This document shows positions 1 to 13,118 of a stretch of 64,000 nt of DNA, one piece after another. The position numbers and the translations under genes are program-made. Under the pieces are notes generated by a model, which saw only the letters and a list, made by a program, of their open reading frames with translations, did not search any database and was not told where the DNA came from. How positions within the stretch are numbered: position 1 is the stretch's first letter; the number at the start of each line of letters is the position of its first letter. Origin of the DNA: Oxyruncus cristatus (Eukaryota > Chordata > Aves > Passeriformes > Cotingidae); NCBI GenBank assembly GCA_013399855.1, contig VXAY01001965.1:576519-640518 (forward strand). Reading direction: 5' to 3'.

Positions 1-3000
1 TCAGTCAGTTCAGTAAGAAGACTGATCTGCTCATTAACTTGTAAGAAATTAAGACCAAAGAAATCAACATTTTAGGATCAAAGAAACAATCAGCTTTATG
101 AAAACATGACTGAAACATACATTTTCTAAAAAATGAATTCTCACCCAACTTTAGGGTACATTTTGCTTCCTAGGCCCCGAAAATCAACAAGCATCAAACA
201 CAGGCTTAATTTTTAGGATGAACTTTAATTGTCTAGTTTGGTCCCTTAAACCCAAGTTCATATATATACTTTTTTCCCCTTCTGAATCATCTTAAGAATA
301 ATCTATTTTAATAATTAATATTTTCTTACATATTGGATATATGCTTTATTTTTCAACCCTTTCCTGTGATGCACATTAGTATCTATGTCATAAATGTTAG
401 TGGATTGAGAAGACTGCAAGAAAAACCTACTAGATTCTACTTTTTGCCCAGTGCTTGGTTTCTTGAAATGAATTTAAATATACATATGCTTTAAGTACAA
501 ATCAAACAAATAAACACTCAGTAAAGAACACCACTTACATGACAGAAAGGGTAAATCTTTAATGACTGGAATCACTGAAATTTCCTTTAATGTTATCTAG
601 CCCAATTTCCAATTACATTGCAGTACACTGTGAATGCCATGGAAGGGACACCAAAGAAAGCAAATAAAAAGTTTGAAATGAGGCTTCATATCTAATAAGC
701 AACTGTGACAAAAGTGCCAGAATACAAAACTTCATAGTAATTATTCCATTGCACATAACAAAGTAACTAGTGGAGCATAAAGCTAACAATTATTGTGTGT
801 TGATAGTTCAAGCACACTATGCTTTTAAAATGCTATCAAACAGTAGCAAGCTACGCCAGAAAGCACAGCCTCATCCAATAGCGTTATGCAAAAGACAGAT
901 ACTTACCAAGTCTTAAAATCTACAACAAAGTAGCATAATGTGTTCCTAGGCTTCATATTATGCTGTAAAATGCAACAACAAAAGCCCTAACAAACAACCA
1001 AAAAAAAAAAAAAAAAAAAAATTCCTCATTTGCCTGCTAGGTATTTCTGAGACTTTTTTTAGAGCTCTTAAAGTAATAAAATTCCATGTGATACCTTTTT
1101 GGATAAGCTTTTCAGCCTTCATGTGGGTCCTTTCTGTTTGTTCTTTATTGACAAGAACATCCTGCCAAATCAAGGTTTTTCCATTTGTCTTTTCCACAAT
1201 ACTAGCATATTTTTGGTGCCCCTTGACACAGAAACCTAGTTAGTATACATAGCAGTTGTGTTCATTGGAGCTAGAAAGTGAAATAAAGCAGGTTATTCTC
1301 TGGAAGAAAACCAATTTAGATCTGGGTCTAGGAAAAAAAAAAAGGAAGTCAGGTAAAGAGTGAGGCTTTTACCTCAAAATGAGCAATTGCCTTATGCTCT
1401 GAAGAATCCTGAAGGACTATTCTGATAATAGCTGTTTATTGTTCTTATTGCTGCTAGGTTAACATAGTGGAGTGCTTTCTCCAGACATTAAATTTGGTTT
1501 CAAGTCTATTATTCATGCCTTTTAGAATGAAAGGGAAAAAAAGAAGGGAAAGGGGCTATAATGCAAACAGCTCTTTCCTTCACTAGTCTGTTAATTTACA
1601 TATTATATACACTGACTGTGTAACATTTAGGAACTGTAATTTACTCATCTTTTAGTTGGGTCTGCTCTTTATGACTTACAAAACTGTTAGTCTGTGGCTT
1701 AACAAGAGCAAATGTGCAACCAGAATCACACTGGCATGTTTAAAGGCATTCAGTGCACTATGTAAAGAGATCAACTACTGTTGTTTAACTGTGGGAGATT
1801 TCAAACAAGGGTTGTTACACCCTGGTCCAGAAGCATCAAGCTCTAACCAGGTGTAGACTTCAAGAGATTTCACCACATGAACCCTTGCCAAGTCTTTGAT
1901 TCTTTCATACCTTGAGTTCACGTCCGGAAAAAAACTACACATTTTTCTCTATGAAATTTCCTTAATTTGGCGAGAAAAAAGGCTTTTTGGCAAGAAAGGG
2001 TTTTACAAAAATAACATACAACTTCCCAAAAGCATTACAACAGATTACTGAGACTGGCAAGCATTGCTGTAGTTAGTGAACCTTTGTTAAACCCAGCAAA
2101 CACAAACTCCATACAACTTAAGTAAAATACAGAATAGATGTTTAAACTACCCGCAAGAGGAAGGAAAGAGATTAAGAGAAGGAAGAATAAAGAGAGGAGA
2201 GAGACATATTACCACTGCAGAGGTCATATGTTGACAGGTGAGGAGGGCAGAGGCCAAGGGGGAAATGCAGATTCTGTTTGTGTCCATTTACAGACTCTGG
2301 CTATTGTGGCCACTCCCTCTAGGCAGGACCTTTGGCTCACTGCCACTCACAGTTCCCTTTACCAAAGTGAAGGGTGCCACAGCCAGTTAGAGGCTCCAGG
2401 GGTCGGGGGGCCACCAGGCAGACCTTACTGACAGCCCAGAAAGGTGGCTTTCCCTGCCATGTGCTCTGCATGGACATGGCCTTGTTGGCTCAAGGTCTAA
2501 GCCTGGCCCTTCCACTCGGCCACACACATAAGTAGACAAAATGGTTTATTCAACCGATCAGTCAAACAATCCAGTGAAATATGAATCTGGTCTCTGGTAA
2601 TGATCAACCAGTAAGTTGTAGAGTAAAAATGGCAGTAAGACACTGAATTTCTTCATCAAATTTTATATTTTCAGCTAGTTGGAAGTTCCAGTTAGAGATT
2701 TTCATACAAATTGACAAAATATTTCAGTTATATCTGCTCTTGATGTGAAAACTACAAAAGCTCAGGGCTCAGAGGTCAGCTTCTAAATTTGTTGTATTCT
2801 TTGAAGTCTGTACGGCCAGTGTGTGATGAACAACCCTATTTGCACCTCAGTATTTTCTGGTTTTGCTGAGAGGTTATGGCTGAAAAGATGGAGTCTCTCT
2901 GCCCTGCCATGCTGTCTCAAACCTCTGTGCAAAATTACAGGAGTATTTGTCCCTCTCAAATTACTACTGCTTTCAATAATTTGCAGCCTGTAGAGAACCA

Positions 3001-5434
3001 AGCATTTTAATGGGAATAGAGTTTCCAGTAGTGCTCTATACCTATGAGAAGCTTCAGATTAAAGCGATATTTTGGCAGAGGCAGAGTGGAGAAACTTGTA
3101 TGTTCATACTGTAGCTGTCCTGTGAATATATAGAGGTTGTCAACCACCAAGGTTGCTATGTTTTTCAGCAGTCACTCAGTGCCAAGCATCATGATAGAGA
3201 GTTGCTACATTCAGCATCCAAGTCCTAGGCAATCCATACTGTATAACAGGAGTCCCTGAATAATATAACAAGACAACAGATGACAGTGACTGCTTCAGTT
3301 TGGCTCATGTTCGCCTCTTAAAGGTTCAGTTTCCCTCATCTTTCTTTGTCTGCCAAATGACTGTAATAACAACATAAATATACTGTAGAATTTTGAAGTT
3401 TATAAGGAGACCACCTAACTCATTATGTCCATCTAGTTTTAGAATTGCTAGGTGCTGCTGCACCTGTGGATGAGCCCAGTGGGTCTCTCCAAAACATCAG
3501 TATCATTGTTACCAGATGGAAATGAATCTTTCCTTTCTGTCTGAGACTCTGAGTCCAGCATCTGAGGGCTCAGCTGCTCAGCCTGCTGTTGCTGTAGTTT
3601 CTTTGAGATATTTTGAGGAGACACAGCCAGTTCAACACCATTTATCTCCCTCTTTTCTGGGACCTAGAGAAGTTGTTGCTTATTGCTTCACAGTATATGC
3701 CAGCTGGAGTGACAGCCTCATAAGACAAGGATGATACCTCTTATGGTATCGCCTTTGTTTGTGACCACTCTTTCTCGTTGTGGTGTACACAGCTTCATTT
3801 TTGTGAAGACTCAGCAAGTGGTGGAAGAACAAATCATACAGAGTATGTTTTCTTGGGTTGTTTTTTTTTTTCTTTTTCTTTTTTCTTTTGTCTTTTCCCT
3901 CTACATCTGCAAATTCCCACTGACTCTGACATCAGTGGTTTGGGTTTTCTGTTAAGCAAATGTGAGGAGGTGACAGCTCGTGCCTCATTGGCGTTGTTCA
4001 AGAGACTGGATTTGATTCTACAGCTGGTTTTCTGAGGTGCTTAATTAGTTTGACACCGTCACTAAACCGTTAGACTGGGGATCACGTGAGAGTAGCAGCT
4101 AGATGTCTAGACCCATATTTCACTGCATAATGCCTAGATTCAAGCCCACTGAGCTGTGGCCAAGTGTCAGATGTTGATACGCATGGTCATCTGTGTAACT
4201 GTAATATCTTTACAGGATAATAATTGTTTAGGACAGGTAAATATTTTTTTCCAGCCAGTATAAACAAATTTATGTCTACTTTGTTTTGAGAGGGAGAAAG
4301 GAAGAAGCAGGATTTCCTATGCCAATGGACTGGTCCCTTTTGACTGACTGGAAAATATAACAAATCTTGATAGTTTCTTCAGCATCATTGCTCCTTTTGG
4401 GCAGTTTCAAGTATCACTGACCTTTCCCTAATTGAGCAACACTTAAACCTGTGTTTTTTCTAAGCAGTCTCCCGAATGTGTCAAAAGCATTTCTACTTGT
4501 TGAGAACTGCAAGCTGGCGCCTTAAAAAATCTGGGGAGTTTTGAGTACCATAAGATGACAAGTATGTTAATGTGTCATCTAAAAGGAGGCAAAAGAAGTA
4601 GCACATTTTTGAACATGCAAATCCTAAGCAGTCAAATGGTGTTGTGTCAGACTGTTCCAAAATGTCTTCTTTGGACTAAGAATAACTTTATGAGCAGAAA
4701 ATTTACAAAAAGTTATAAGCCTCTAAAAACATGTGGATATAATAAAGTGCATCATTAGATGGAACTTAACTATTGCTACAGTGGTGATGATATGAATTCA
4801 AATGAAGAACAGAAATTAACAGATAATCTCCTAAGTAACTGAGATCCAGGATCCATCCTGCAAAACATAATATACTTCAGCAGTATTGTTTCTGAATACC
4901 ACTTATCATAGTCTTAGACAAGACATCGACAGCAATTTTGTTTTAGCAATGAAGGAGGTATTTTAAATCTTAAGATAAATTCTGTACTATTTATATTCTT
5001 TTAAAACACTTTGAACAATTTCTAAGCTACCTGGAACTGAGCACTTAATATATTTCATATGAAGCAGAGGATTTTTTTACTTTGTAATTCATATTCCTTT
5101 TTTATCTGATGTAAATTCATTGATAGTTGACTTGTGACAGCATTCGTCCTGGCAAAATGTTAGTCTAGACACTATACAAAATAAAGTTCTGGGTCACAGA
5201 AGTCAGGATCTTGTGTGAAATTGACCCATCAAGATTAAATCTTTCTATTCTAGAACAGAGTTTTGAAGCATGAGTAAAGCTGGCTAACTAAACTGATAAT
5301 GAGTGATTGTTCCTTATTAATGTTTGTTATTTTGTAATTGCTCCTCTTTGTCATAGTACTGTATACATACCTACTAAGATGTATGCTTAGTTCTTATGAT
5401 CAGGTTCTTTAAATTTTCTTGTTGGAGATACCTC
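1..5434. other. AT-rich unique non-coding DNA, no gene recognised
   Basis: I see no exon, RNA gene or recognisable transposon in this stretch. Open frames are short (the longest 97 codons), lack recognisable domains and overlap homopolymer runs or low-complexity DNA. A 22-base A run occurs at 1000-1021. A locally GC-richer patch near 2220-2520 stands out from the AT-rich flanks and carries the 97-codon frame, but its translation shows no family I know. The stretch could be intronic or intergenic, and sequence alone does not decide. Confidence 0.6.
1000..1021. repeat. Poly(A) run
   Basis: An uninterrupted run of 22 A follows an A/C-rich lead (AACAAACAACC). It could be an old retroposon tail, but no recognisable element body lies upstream on either strand, so I call only the homopolymer. 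Confidence 0.9.
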
Positions 5435-6120
5435 TGCCCGAATTAAGGTGTAAATGAGACCATATGCTGAAGTTAATAGTATGGATTTTATTTAACAGTA
5501 AATGTGAGGTAAAGAGAGATAGAAAGAAATAGGAAAAAGAGGGGGACAGAGAGAAAGAGCGTGACAGAGAGACAGATTAAGTAGAAAAAATATCACCATT
5601 GTGTGGATTCTGACAGCATCCTGTTGATACTCTTCTTGTAGCCTCCTTGGTGGTGAAAGTTCCAGTCAAAGTGATGGTTGCAGGGAAGCCCAAGGGAAGT
5701 CCAGGGTCATAAGGGAAGAAGCCTGTGTGCTGAGGGTAGTCTGTGAATGCTGCAGTGATAGGAAAAGTCATGTATCGTGAGAGAAGAAACCCATGTGCTG
5801 AAGGAAGAAGTCGGTGTCGTGAGAGAAGAAGCACTGGCTGCCAAGAGAAGAAGCCCAAGAAAATTTATTATGCTTAGGCTAGGTAGAAACGCCTGCGGTA
5901 CCTCCCCTGGAGCGGAGAGTTACACGATGGATGTTGTAATACTAGATCGCAGGACATTTCAGGAGTCTTCTAAGACATTACAGCTGCTGTTATATCAATG
6001 CAGTTGAGTCCACTATGGACCACCGTGGCCCATCAGCAGCAATATCTTCAGGCTATTCAGTCTGAATTGTTCTGGTAGTTCCCCAGAAGTTATCACAGCT
6101 GAGTCATTTGTGTAAGGACA
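5435..6120 (-). mobile_element. Probable LTR remnant of an endogenous retrovirus (minus strand, right end uncertain)
   Basis: The left edge reads TGCCCGAATTAAGG. The complement of TTTATT at 5487-5492 gives an AATAAA signal on the minus strand about 50 bases before that edge, which is the spacing expected of an LTR polyadenylation signal and 3' end. A purine-rich block follows (5505-5580), then imperfect copies of a GAGAGAAGAAG/GTGCTGA-type unit (about 5700-5860). The composition and arrangement resemble LTRs I associate with avian endogenous retroviruses. No target-site duplication was found, and 6120 is only a provisional boundary; the element could extend to about 6300. No viral gene is present, so this would be a solo LTR. 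Confidence 0.4.
5680..5860. repeat. Degenerate GAGAGAAGAAG-type minisatellite
   Basis: Several imperfect copies of a unit built from a (T)CGTGAGAGAAGAAG core and a CCCATGTGCTGA spacer occur in succession, for example at 5776-5810 and 5815-5860. They lie inside the probable LTR and are likely part of its internal structure rather than an independent satellite. Confidence 0.6.
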
Positions 6121-9100
6121 AAGAAACCTACCCTGCCATACAGGATTTTACCTCTTTCCTTATCTAGTCCAACACCCAGCTTGTAGCCTGAGGTGTCAGG
6201 TGTGTACATCTTCAGTACCTGGGTGGTTACTTTGCACATTGTCAGCATCTTGATTGTCTGAGCTGTCAGCATTCCAGTCCCTCACAGCTGTGGATACATT
6301 CTTCTTCCTGGATAATTGGACAGTAGTACCAATTTTATCTTATATCAAGTTCCTGTCACCCTCCAAATTAGTAGGCATAGTCAGAGAGGGGTGGGCTTCA
6401 ATGAGCAGATGTTCTTTGCATGGTTTGCTACAGTAGACAAAAGTCTTTCAGTGATTTTAATCAGTTTAAGCCACTAACAAATTTCAGTCTCTCACATTAG
6501 GCCAGTTCTGCTGTTCAACCTTTCCCAATTTCTAAGTATAAAAGAAAGCATAGAAATGTATAATATAGGCAAGATCAGAATTGGTTATCTTACTAGCTTA
6601 CACCATTGCATATTTCCTGCTGAACTCAGTTAAAAGCGGTGTGTATTCTGACCTTACAATTTATGAAGCTGCAACTGGGGTTTTCTTCTCCGCACAGGTC
6701 TCACTTATCATGGAGGACATAGAACTGTGTCTCCTTGGAGCACCAGAAGGACTGAAGTCAGTGTCAGTACTCTAACCCCTGATTCATCCTGGTTTTATGT
6801 TTCACAGTCAGGGTGTGGTATATATATAAGCAATAAGGGCTTTGAGCCAACAGTACATTTCTCTGTCTTTGCATAGAAAAGGTCTTTGCAGCTCAAACAT
6901 GCAGATAAATTATTGCCAGAGATGAATTGTCATGTGTAAACTGAGTTGTTGTAACTGTGACTGTGTTTGTCTTGTGCAAATTTGGTTAGATGACTGTATC
7001 TAAACTGGTAGAGTCCCAAGTAAAAAAGAAATAGGTACTTTTAAAACATTTTTTTTTCTGATATACTTTAACTGTCTATTTTAGAATGAGATGAATCACT
7101 CCACACAGCTGCCATTTCTCCCTATGCTTTATAAAAGGCATCTAGATGACTAAATCGGATGTAGGTAATTACTTTGTACTTTGACTGTGTAACTGACAGG
7201 AAATGTAATATGAAATGCATTTGCTTAAGTCTTAACAAGAGAGGACACAAGTTAGAGCATTTTTCTTCATATTTGCAGTGGGGTAACAGCATCCATATTG
7301 TCAGTTATTGAAGTTCAGCTGACACAAAATAACTTGTGAAGCCATAATACAATTTTACCTACATTTTCAGTGGTATTGAAAGCAATTGAAAAAATTCAAG
7401 TTCTTAGCACTGAAAAACCCATATTAAGCATGCTCAAATATTTCATATTTAATTTAGATGATCTGTTATTTTGAGTCAATTATGTGTATCAGTTGGAAAT
7501 CGATCAATAATAATAATGATAATAACAATAATAAATTATGTCTCTGCTACTGTGTTTTCTGGCTAGCTGCCTAAAGAAAAACCTTATTCCTTCGGCTCCC
7601 CCTTTGCACGTACTTAAACAAATTAGCTCAAAATAGAAAAGGCAATATACAGATCAAAGGGAAATGTTTAACTATAAATTACCTGTTTGTCTCTTGGGCT
7701 TATTCACCTTCCTTCAAATAGGAAAGGAAGTACTAGAGTGTTTTTTTGCCTTTTAGCTGTCCATTAAAGGCATTTTGCATAGCCTGAGACCAGGAGGATG
7801 TAGGGTAGTCCAAATTCTAGTCTTCTGTAAACTAGTCTAATTGAGGGCTCAGAACCTACTGGAAGTGAGATGCAAAGATTTAAATAGTTATCATCAGACA
7901 TAGTGCAAGCTAGAAGTGATCAAAAATAATGGCAACAAAGCTGTTGAGCGTCCTTTTCTTAGGTTTTATTGTGTTGAAAACAGTGTATCTGCTTTTGTAT
8001 TTGTGCTGGGGTAATTGGCTTTTCCAATCAATTGGTGTAGTAGTTATCAGAACTTTCTGAAAGTCTGGCAATTCAGAGTTGAGAATTTCAGTTTTTTTCA
8101 AAGTGAAATTTCATTGTATTTTATGAAATAAATTAGTTGTCTGACCATGTGAAACAGGTTATGAGATGTGTTAATGATTTAGCAGATTGAAATGCGAAAT
8201 GCTCTCCTGAAAACATTTCCTATGAAATAGACCAAAAATGTAGGGAAATAAAGATTTTCTTTTTTCTATCCTAGTTCAGCAAAACTTCTTGTGCAGATAG
8301 AAATAATTTAAACTCAGTAGCATTTGCCCTAATCCTCATGCAAGTATTTTAGACAGATTAGTCTGAAAGAAGAAAGAACTTATCATGTAAAAGCCTACTT
8401 ACTTTCAAAATCAAATGCTTATTTTTGTGTCTTTTCCGACAGTATGTCTTTAAAAAAAAATTTAGAAATCAAATATAGGTTGTACATAGTATAATGGTAA
8501 TTGAAAAAATTTGGACATCCAGAGGCTGTCCGTTCATTTAACCCACAGTTCCCGGGCTTCCCTATGAGGATGTTATGGCTGGAACTAACTACTCAGTACA
8601 GAAATGCTGAAACAGACATTTTCAGTCTGGCCGTTCTTAGGATTCAGGGACCTCTCTCTGCCACGGAGATATGTACAGAAGTCTTTATTTCTTCCATTCA
8701 TTAGTGTCTTTGAGCTTTTAAGTTACATAGGGTCTTTTGTAAATGTTATCTACTGACTTTCAAAAATTATCAATTTGCTCTTCTGGTTTTGTTCGTTAGG
8801 ATTTAGACAAATCAAGTATTTTCACTGCTACACTAATGCAGTGACATGCATACAAGAATTGACAACAAGATTTGTTCTGTTGGTGTCATCATTCTGGTTG
8901 TGGAAATGTATAAAAGCATTTTCTTATAAGATGCAGGTGCAGTTTGGTGCCAGAAATAATTTTCCCAATATGTTAGCAGATGACATTCTGGCTCTGCATT
9001 CATGTACCACTGAGCTGTCAGCAATCAGCCAATTGATGAAAGGTTGGCTAACCAACTTGCAGCACTTCTTTTCATATATTGGCAAAGACCTGATTCTAAA

Positions 9101-9724
9101 AAGATGATATTCATTTAATTAAAGGTAATTGACATATTGATATATCTCCCTATATATCTCTTTGAGGTAATAGTGGATTGCAGCAGACAGCAAAATGCTG
9201 TGTTCCAATACCTGTTTTAATTATAAAGAGTTTCAGTATAAAACCAACAAAACACAGAATCCAGGTTGGTCTTTGAAAGGAGCTTTGAATTAATGGGCAT
9301 GACATTCAGAGTTGTGCTTAAGGACAGGATGCATTATACAGATCAATCTTTGAATATGGTGCCAGATTTTTAGACAGTATCTCTAAGACTGTGTATGTTT
9401 TGCTTTGTTCTTATAGCCACTTCACAGAATGCTGAAATCTCTGTTGCAACAAATTGTCTGTCACAAACATTGCAGCAAAGCAAATTCTTTAAAACACTTT
9501 TACTGGCCTCAATGGAGGAGTCAACAGCCAAAAATGCACATAAGACTCAATTAGAAAGGAGAAAGGTGTTATAGGCTCATAGAATATTTTAAATATATTT
9601 AAATAAATAAAACCACTAGGAAAGGCATAACAAAAATAATAATGATTTTATTAATGAAGTAACTATTAATAGTGTAACTAAATTAAAAGTGCGTATGTGA
9701 TGTCCTTTTGCCAGTTTGCTTACA
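6121..9724. other. AT-rich unique non-coding DNA
   Basis: No gene or clear transposon was recognised. A short (AAT)n-like tract occurs at 7505-7535. The longest open frame, 110 codons at 8775-9107, has no recognisable domain and typical chance composition for AT-rich DNA. Part of 6121-6300 may belong to the LTR remnant on its left. Confidence 0.55.
7505..7535. repeat. (AAT)n / (AATAAC)n microsatellite
   Basis: Imperfect AAT triplets run across about 31 bases with GAT and AAC interruptions. Confidence 0.8.
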
Positions 9725-10308
9725 TGTTGTGGTTGAACCCCAGCTGACAACTAAGCCCCATGCACCTACTTCGTCATTTTCTAGTTTAAGGATCACGGAG
9801 AGAATCAGAAGAGCAAAAATTAGAAAACTCGTGGGTTGAGAAGAAGACAACTTAATAGGTAAAGAAAAAGCCCCACACAGAAAACAAGGAAGCAATTTAC
9901 CACCCTCAGTTGGCAGGCAGGTATTCAGTCATCTTCAGACAAGCAGGGCTCCATCACACGGAAGAGTGACTTGAGAAGACAAATGCTATCACTGCAAATG
10001 TCTCCCCCTTCCTTCTTCTTCCCCCAGCTTTATATGCTGAACATGATGCCATATGATATGGAATATCCCTTTGGTCATCTGTGGTCAGCTGTCCCTGACG
10101 TGTCCCCTCTCAGCTTCCTGTGCTCCCACAGCCTCCTTGCTGGTGGAGTGGGGTGGGGTGAGATGCAGACAAGATCTTGACTGTGTCAGCACTGCTCAAC
10201 AGTGACAAAAACATCCTTGTGTTGTCGACGCTTTCCAGCAAAATCCGAAACATAGCCCCATACTGGCTACTGTGAAGAACATTAACTCTACCCCAGCAAA
10301 AACCAACA
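9725..10308 (-). mobile_element. Near-complete solo LTR, common avian ERV-type family
   Basis: The element runs from TGTTGTGGTTGAACCCCAGC on the left to CTACCCCAGCAAAAACCAACA on the right, so it has TG...CA ends and is 584 bp long. Read on the minus strand it has the layout I know for an abundant bird LTR: a start resembling TGT..GGTTT..GCTGGG, then GTTAATGTTC, a promoter region with a TATA-like CATATAAAGC (complement of about 10028-10036), and a terminal GGGGTTCAACCACAACA. No gag, pol or env sequence flanks it, which fits a solo LTR left by LTR-LTR recombination. The five bases on each side (TTACA, CTATA) match at only three positions, so a target-site duplication is not secure. The family is recognised from memory of its sequence layout, and a formal family name is not assigned. 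Confidence 0.8.
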
Positions 10309-10317
10309 CTATAAACT

Positions 10318-10320
<3 letters not shown>

Positions 10321-10355
<35 letters not shown>
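10321..10355. repeat. Poly(T) run of 35
   Basis: An uninterrupted 35-T run begins 12 bases after the right end of the solo LTR. A single undetermined base at 10392 suggests this area was hard to assemble, so the run length may be unreliable. Confidence 0.9.
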
Positions 10356-10361
<6 letters not shown>

Positions 10362-12931
10362 GCCATCTGGATGTTAATTAACTCAGTTGACNGAACATAA
10401 AAAGCAATAGAAGAACCTAAGTTGTCCTTTTATACAGGGTATCAGAAGACAAAGCATTGCACTTGGTTCTTGCTCCACATGATCTGAATTCTGCTCTTCT
10501 CCTTGGGAGGTGTGTTCTTATTTTTTCTATATTCACAGATGGAATAGTGTCATTTTAAAATTCATTTGCTGTTGCCTTGTAAAAATGCAGAAAACTGATG
10601 CTGAAAGGTGCAAGATAGTGGAAAAAGGTATGTCACATCTTTGCATAGTAGCAAGATGCAATCATTGATCATTCTGAAACTTTGTAGGCTTCAAAGTGCA
10701 TTGCACCAACAAATAGTCGATGTGCTGCAATAAAAAAACTATTTAAAAATATAGGTGTATGGCAATATAGTATTTCTGGAATTTTTTTCATGTTTGCTTT
10801 ACTAAAGGATAATTTACAGTCATATAACTAGAGTGTTATTACTTCGTATTTAGTATTAATATATCAATCCAAGTATATATACCTTTCATTTATTTGAATT
10901 TCTTTTTACAGGCTGTTGTAATATTAGATAATAATCCATTGCTATTAGTGCAAGAGACTAAACACTACATTTAATAAATGAAACAAGATTTTTTTTTTTC
11001 TTTTTCCCTTTGTGTAGTTTGTCATAGCATATCTATTTTCTCATACATGTAGTATTTTGTGGGTTATGCATCACCCTTTTCCTGAATATCTACATTTTTG
11101 TTTTATATAGAAATTATTAGATATTGCTGCAGATTTAGATAATTTACCTTAAATTCTTTTCTATGTGTTGTATAGATTTATATGTTGCTTTTTATTTTCT
11201 CATAGTCTTTTTTCAAACATGGATGAACATAAATGTACTCTGTGCTGTTATTTCCCACTTTCTTCCTGAAATGCTTCATAAATGAAGAGAAAAATATTTA
11301 ACACTGGTTGTACTCTTACAGGTGTACCATACTGTATCTTTTGTTGTTCCACCTACACTTTCCTTTTTTATTATAGATTTCTTGGACAGCTTTCTGTATC
11401 TTAATATTAAAATACATTTCAAGGATACTATTTAGCGTTAAATTATATGATGAATGTCATCTTTGTAGACACAAAACTTTTAGATGGCAATTCTGTATTT
11501 CAAGATGTCAGTATTTTAATAATCCTTCCCACCTATTATTTTCTGCCAAATCTTTTTGAAAAGCCTCAGTCAAACTGTGTGTTGATTTATAATTACAGAG
11601 CAATCCTTACTTGTGCAAGGATAGATATTGTGCAAATCAGTGTTTTCACTATCCCATTCTTGCCATAGTTTGAAATAGTAAGGGTAATTGTCTACTATTC
11701 ATATCCCCATTCTGCATAGGCAGTACTTTCCCAGAATTTTAAATGAGTAATCTGTAGATTTTTCTTCTGTTTTTAAAAGTGAACACTAAAGCTTGTTTGT
11801 TTTAGTTTGGGATGCAATGTTTCTGACAAAAATTGTTCTGAAAGGGCTGATTTTGTTGATGACCAGGAAGCTAGCAGCCATGTGGAATGACAGCTCCTAG
11901 CTAGCTTGTGAATGAGTGTGATAAAAATATATATAAAATGTTTGGATACAAGTGTGGATCAGATCACTCTGAAATGAAGCAACAAAAGAGACTGAGGGAC
12001 TATCCAGTGCTAAAATAAAAAACGAGCTATCAAATTATAACTGTCATGTTCTTCAGGGGCAGAAATTGTTTACTGTCAAAAGACACTTAGGGCAGCCCAA
12101 TGCTCCTTCTCTCCTTAGCTTTTCCTGCAGGGCAACACAGTGCATTACAGCTCAATTGCATGTTGACCTCTAAATGTTGTCTTAAGCTATTCAGGAAACA
12201 CAGTGGCAATATTTATTGTTAGACAGATGTGAATAACCTATAAATGCTTGATCAAAATCTACCAGTTTAACCCATACCTTAATTTTCAAATCTGAATCTA
12301 TTATAATGTTTTTCTCATGAACTTTTCTACTCAATTCAGCTATGCTGAGCATCAAAACTTCTGTCTTCCTTCTATGACATATAATTCTATGTGCTGTGTA
12401 TGTTTCCCCAAACCTGTTTCTTCTAACATGATGCAGATTCTTATATCTGATTACCATGAGACAACTGAATAATTTGAATAATTGAAGTTGAACTGTGCAG
12501 TGAATTGCTTGCCCTTGCACTCCTAAAATGAGGGCAGTTTCAAATCACGTGTGGTTTCTATTAAATTTAATTATCTTACCCTGTGACTTTGATAATGTAG
12601 TTATGGGCTACTAAATGAGGGCAGCTACATTTATTCTGTCTGCTTCTGATGGGTTCCTTTTGTGGATCTTCTTGCAATCCAACATGAAATATGATTTTCA
12701 CTGTGTGATAAATATGGATGTAGGTTATAATTCCTTTATTGAAGTGGCTAGTGTTGTTTCCATCGGACCAGCATTTCACTTCATACACTATAAATATTTA
12801 GTAGAGAACAAAATATTCTTCATTAAAGAGCTAGTGATACAACTTAATCATGTAATGTTTTGTTATCACTTCTTACTGAATTCAGTCTTCTAATCTTTAC
12901 ATTTGCTATGTAATTGCATGGATTGCTTGCT
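10356..12931. other. AT-rich unique non-coding DNA
   Basis: No gene or recognisable element. Open frames of up to 109 codons show no domains. One N occurs at 10392. Confidence 0.6.
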
Positions 12932-12963
12932 CTTCCTTCCTTCCTTCCTTCCTTCCTTCCTTC
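12932..12963. repeat. (TTCC)n microsatellite cut by an assembly gap
   Basis: About eight CTTC/TTCC units run directly into undetermined bases, so the true array is probably longer than shown and may fill part of the gap. Confidence 0.95.
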
Positions 12964-13118
12964 NNNNNNNNNNNNNNNNNNNNNNNNNNNNNNNNNNNNN
13001 NNNNNNNNNNNNNNNNNNNNNNNNNNNNNNNNNNNNNNNNNNNNNNNNNNNNNNNNNNNNNNNNNNNNNNNNNNNNNNNNNNNNNNNNNNNNNNNNNNNN
13101 NNNNNNNNNNNNNNNNNN
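12964..13118. other. Assembly gap (155 N)
   Basis: All bases are undetermined. The translated frames that cross it are artefacts. Confidence 1.
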
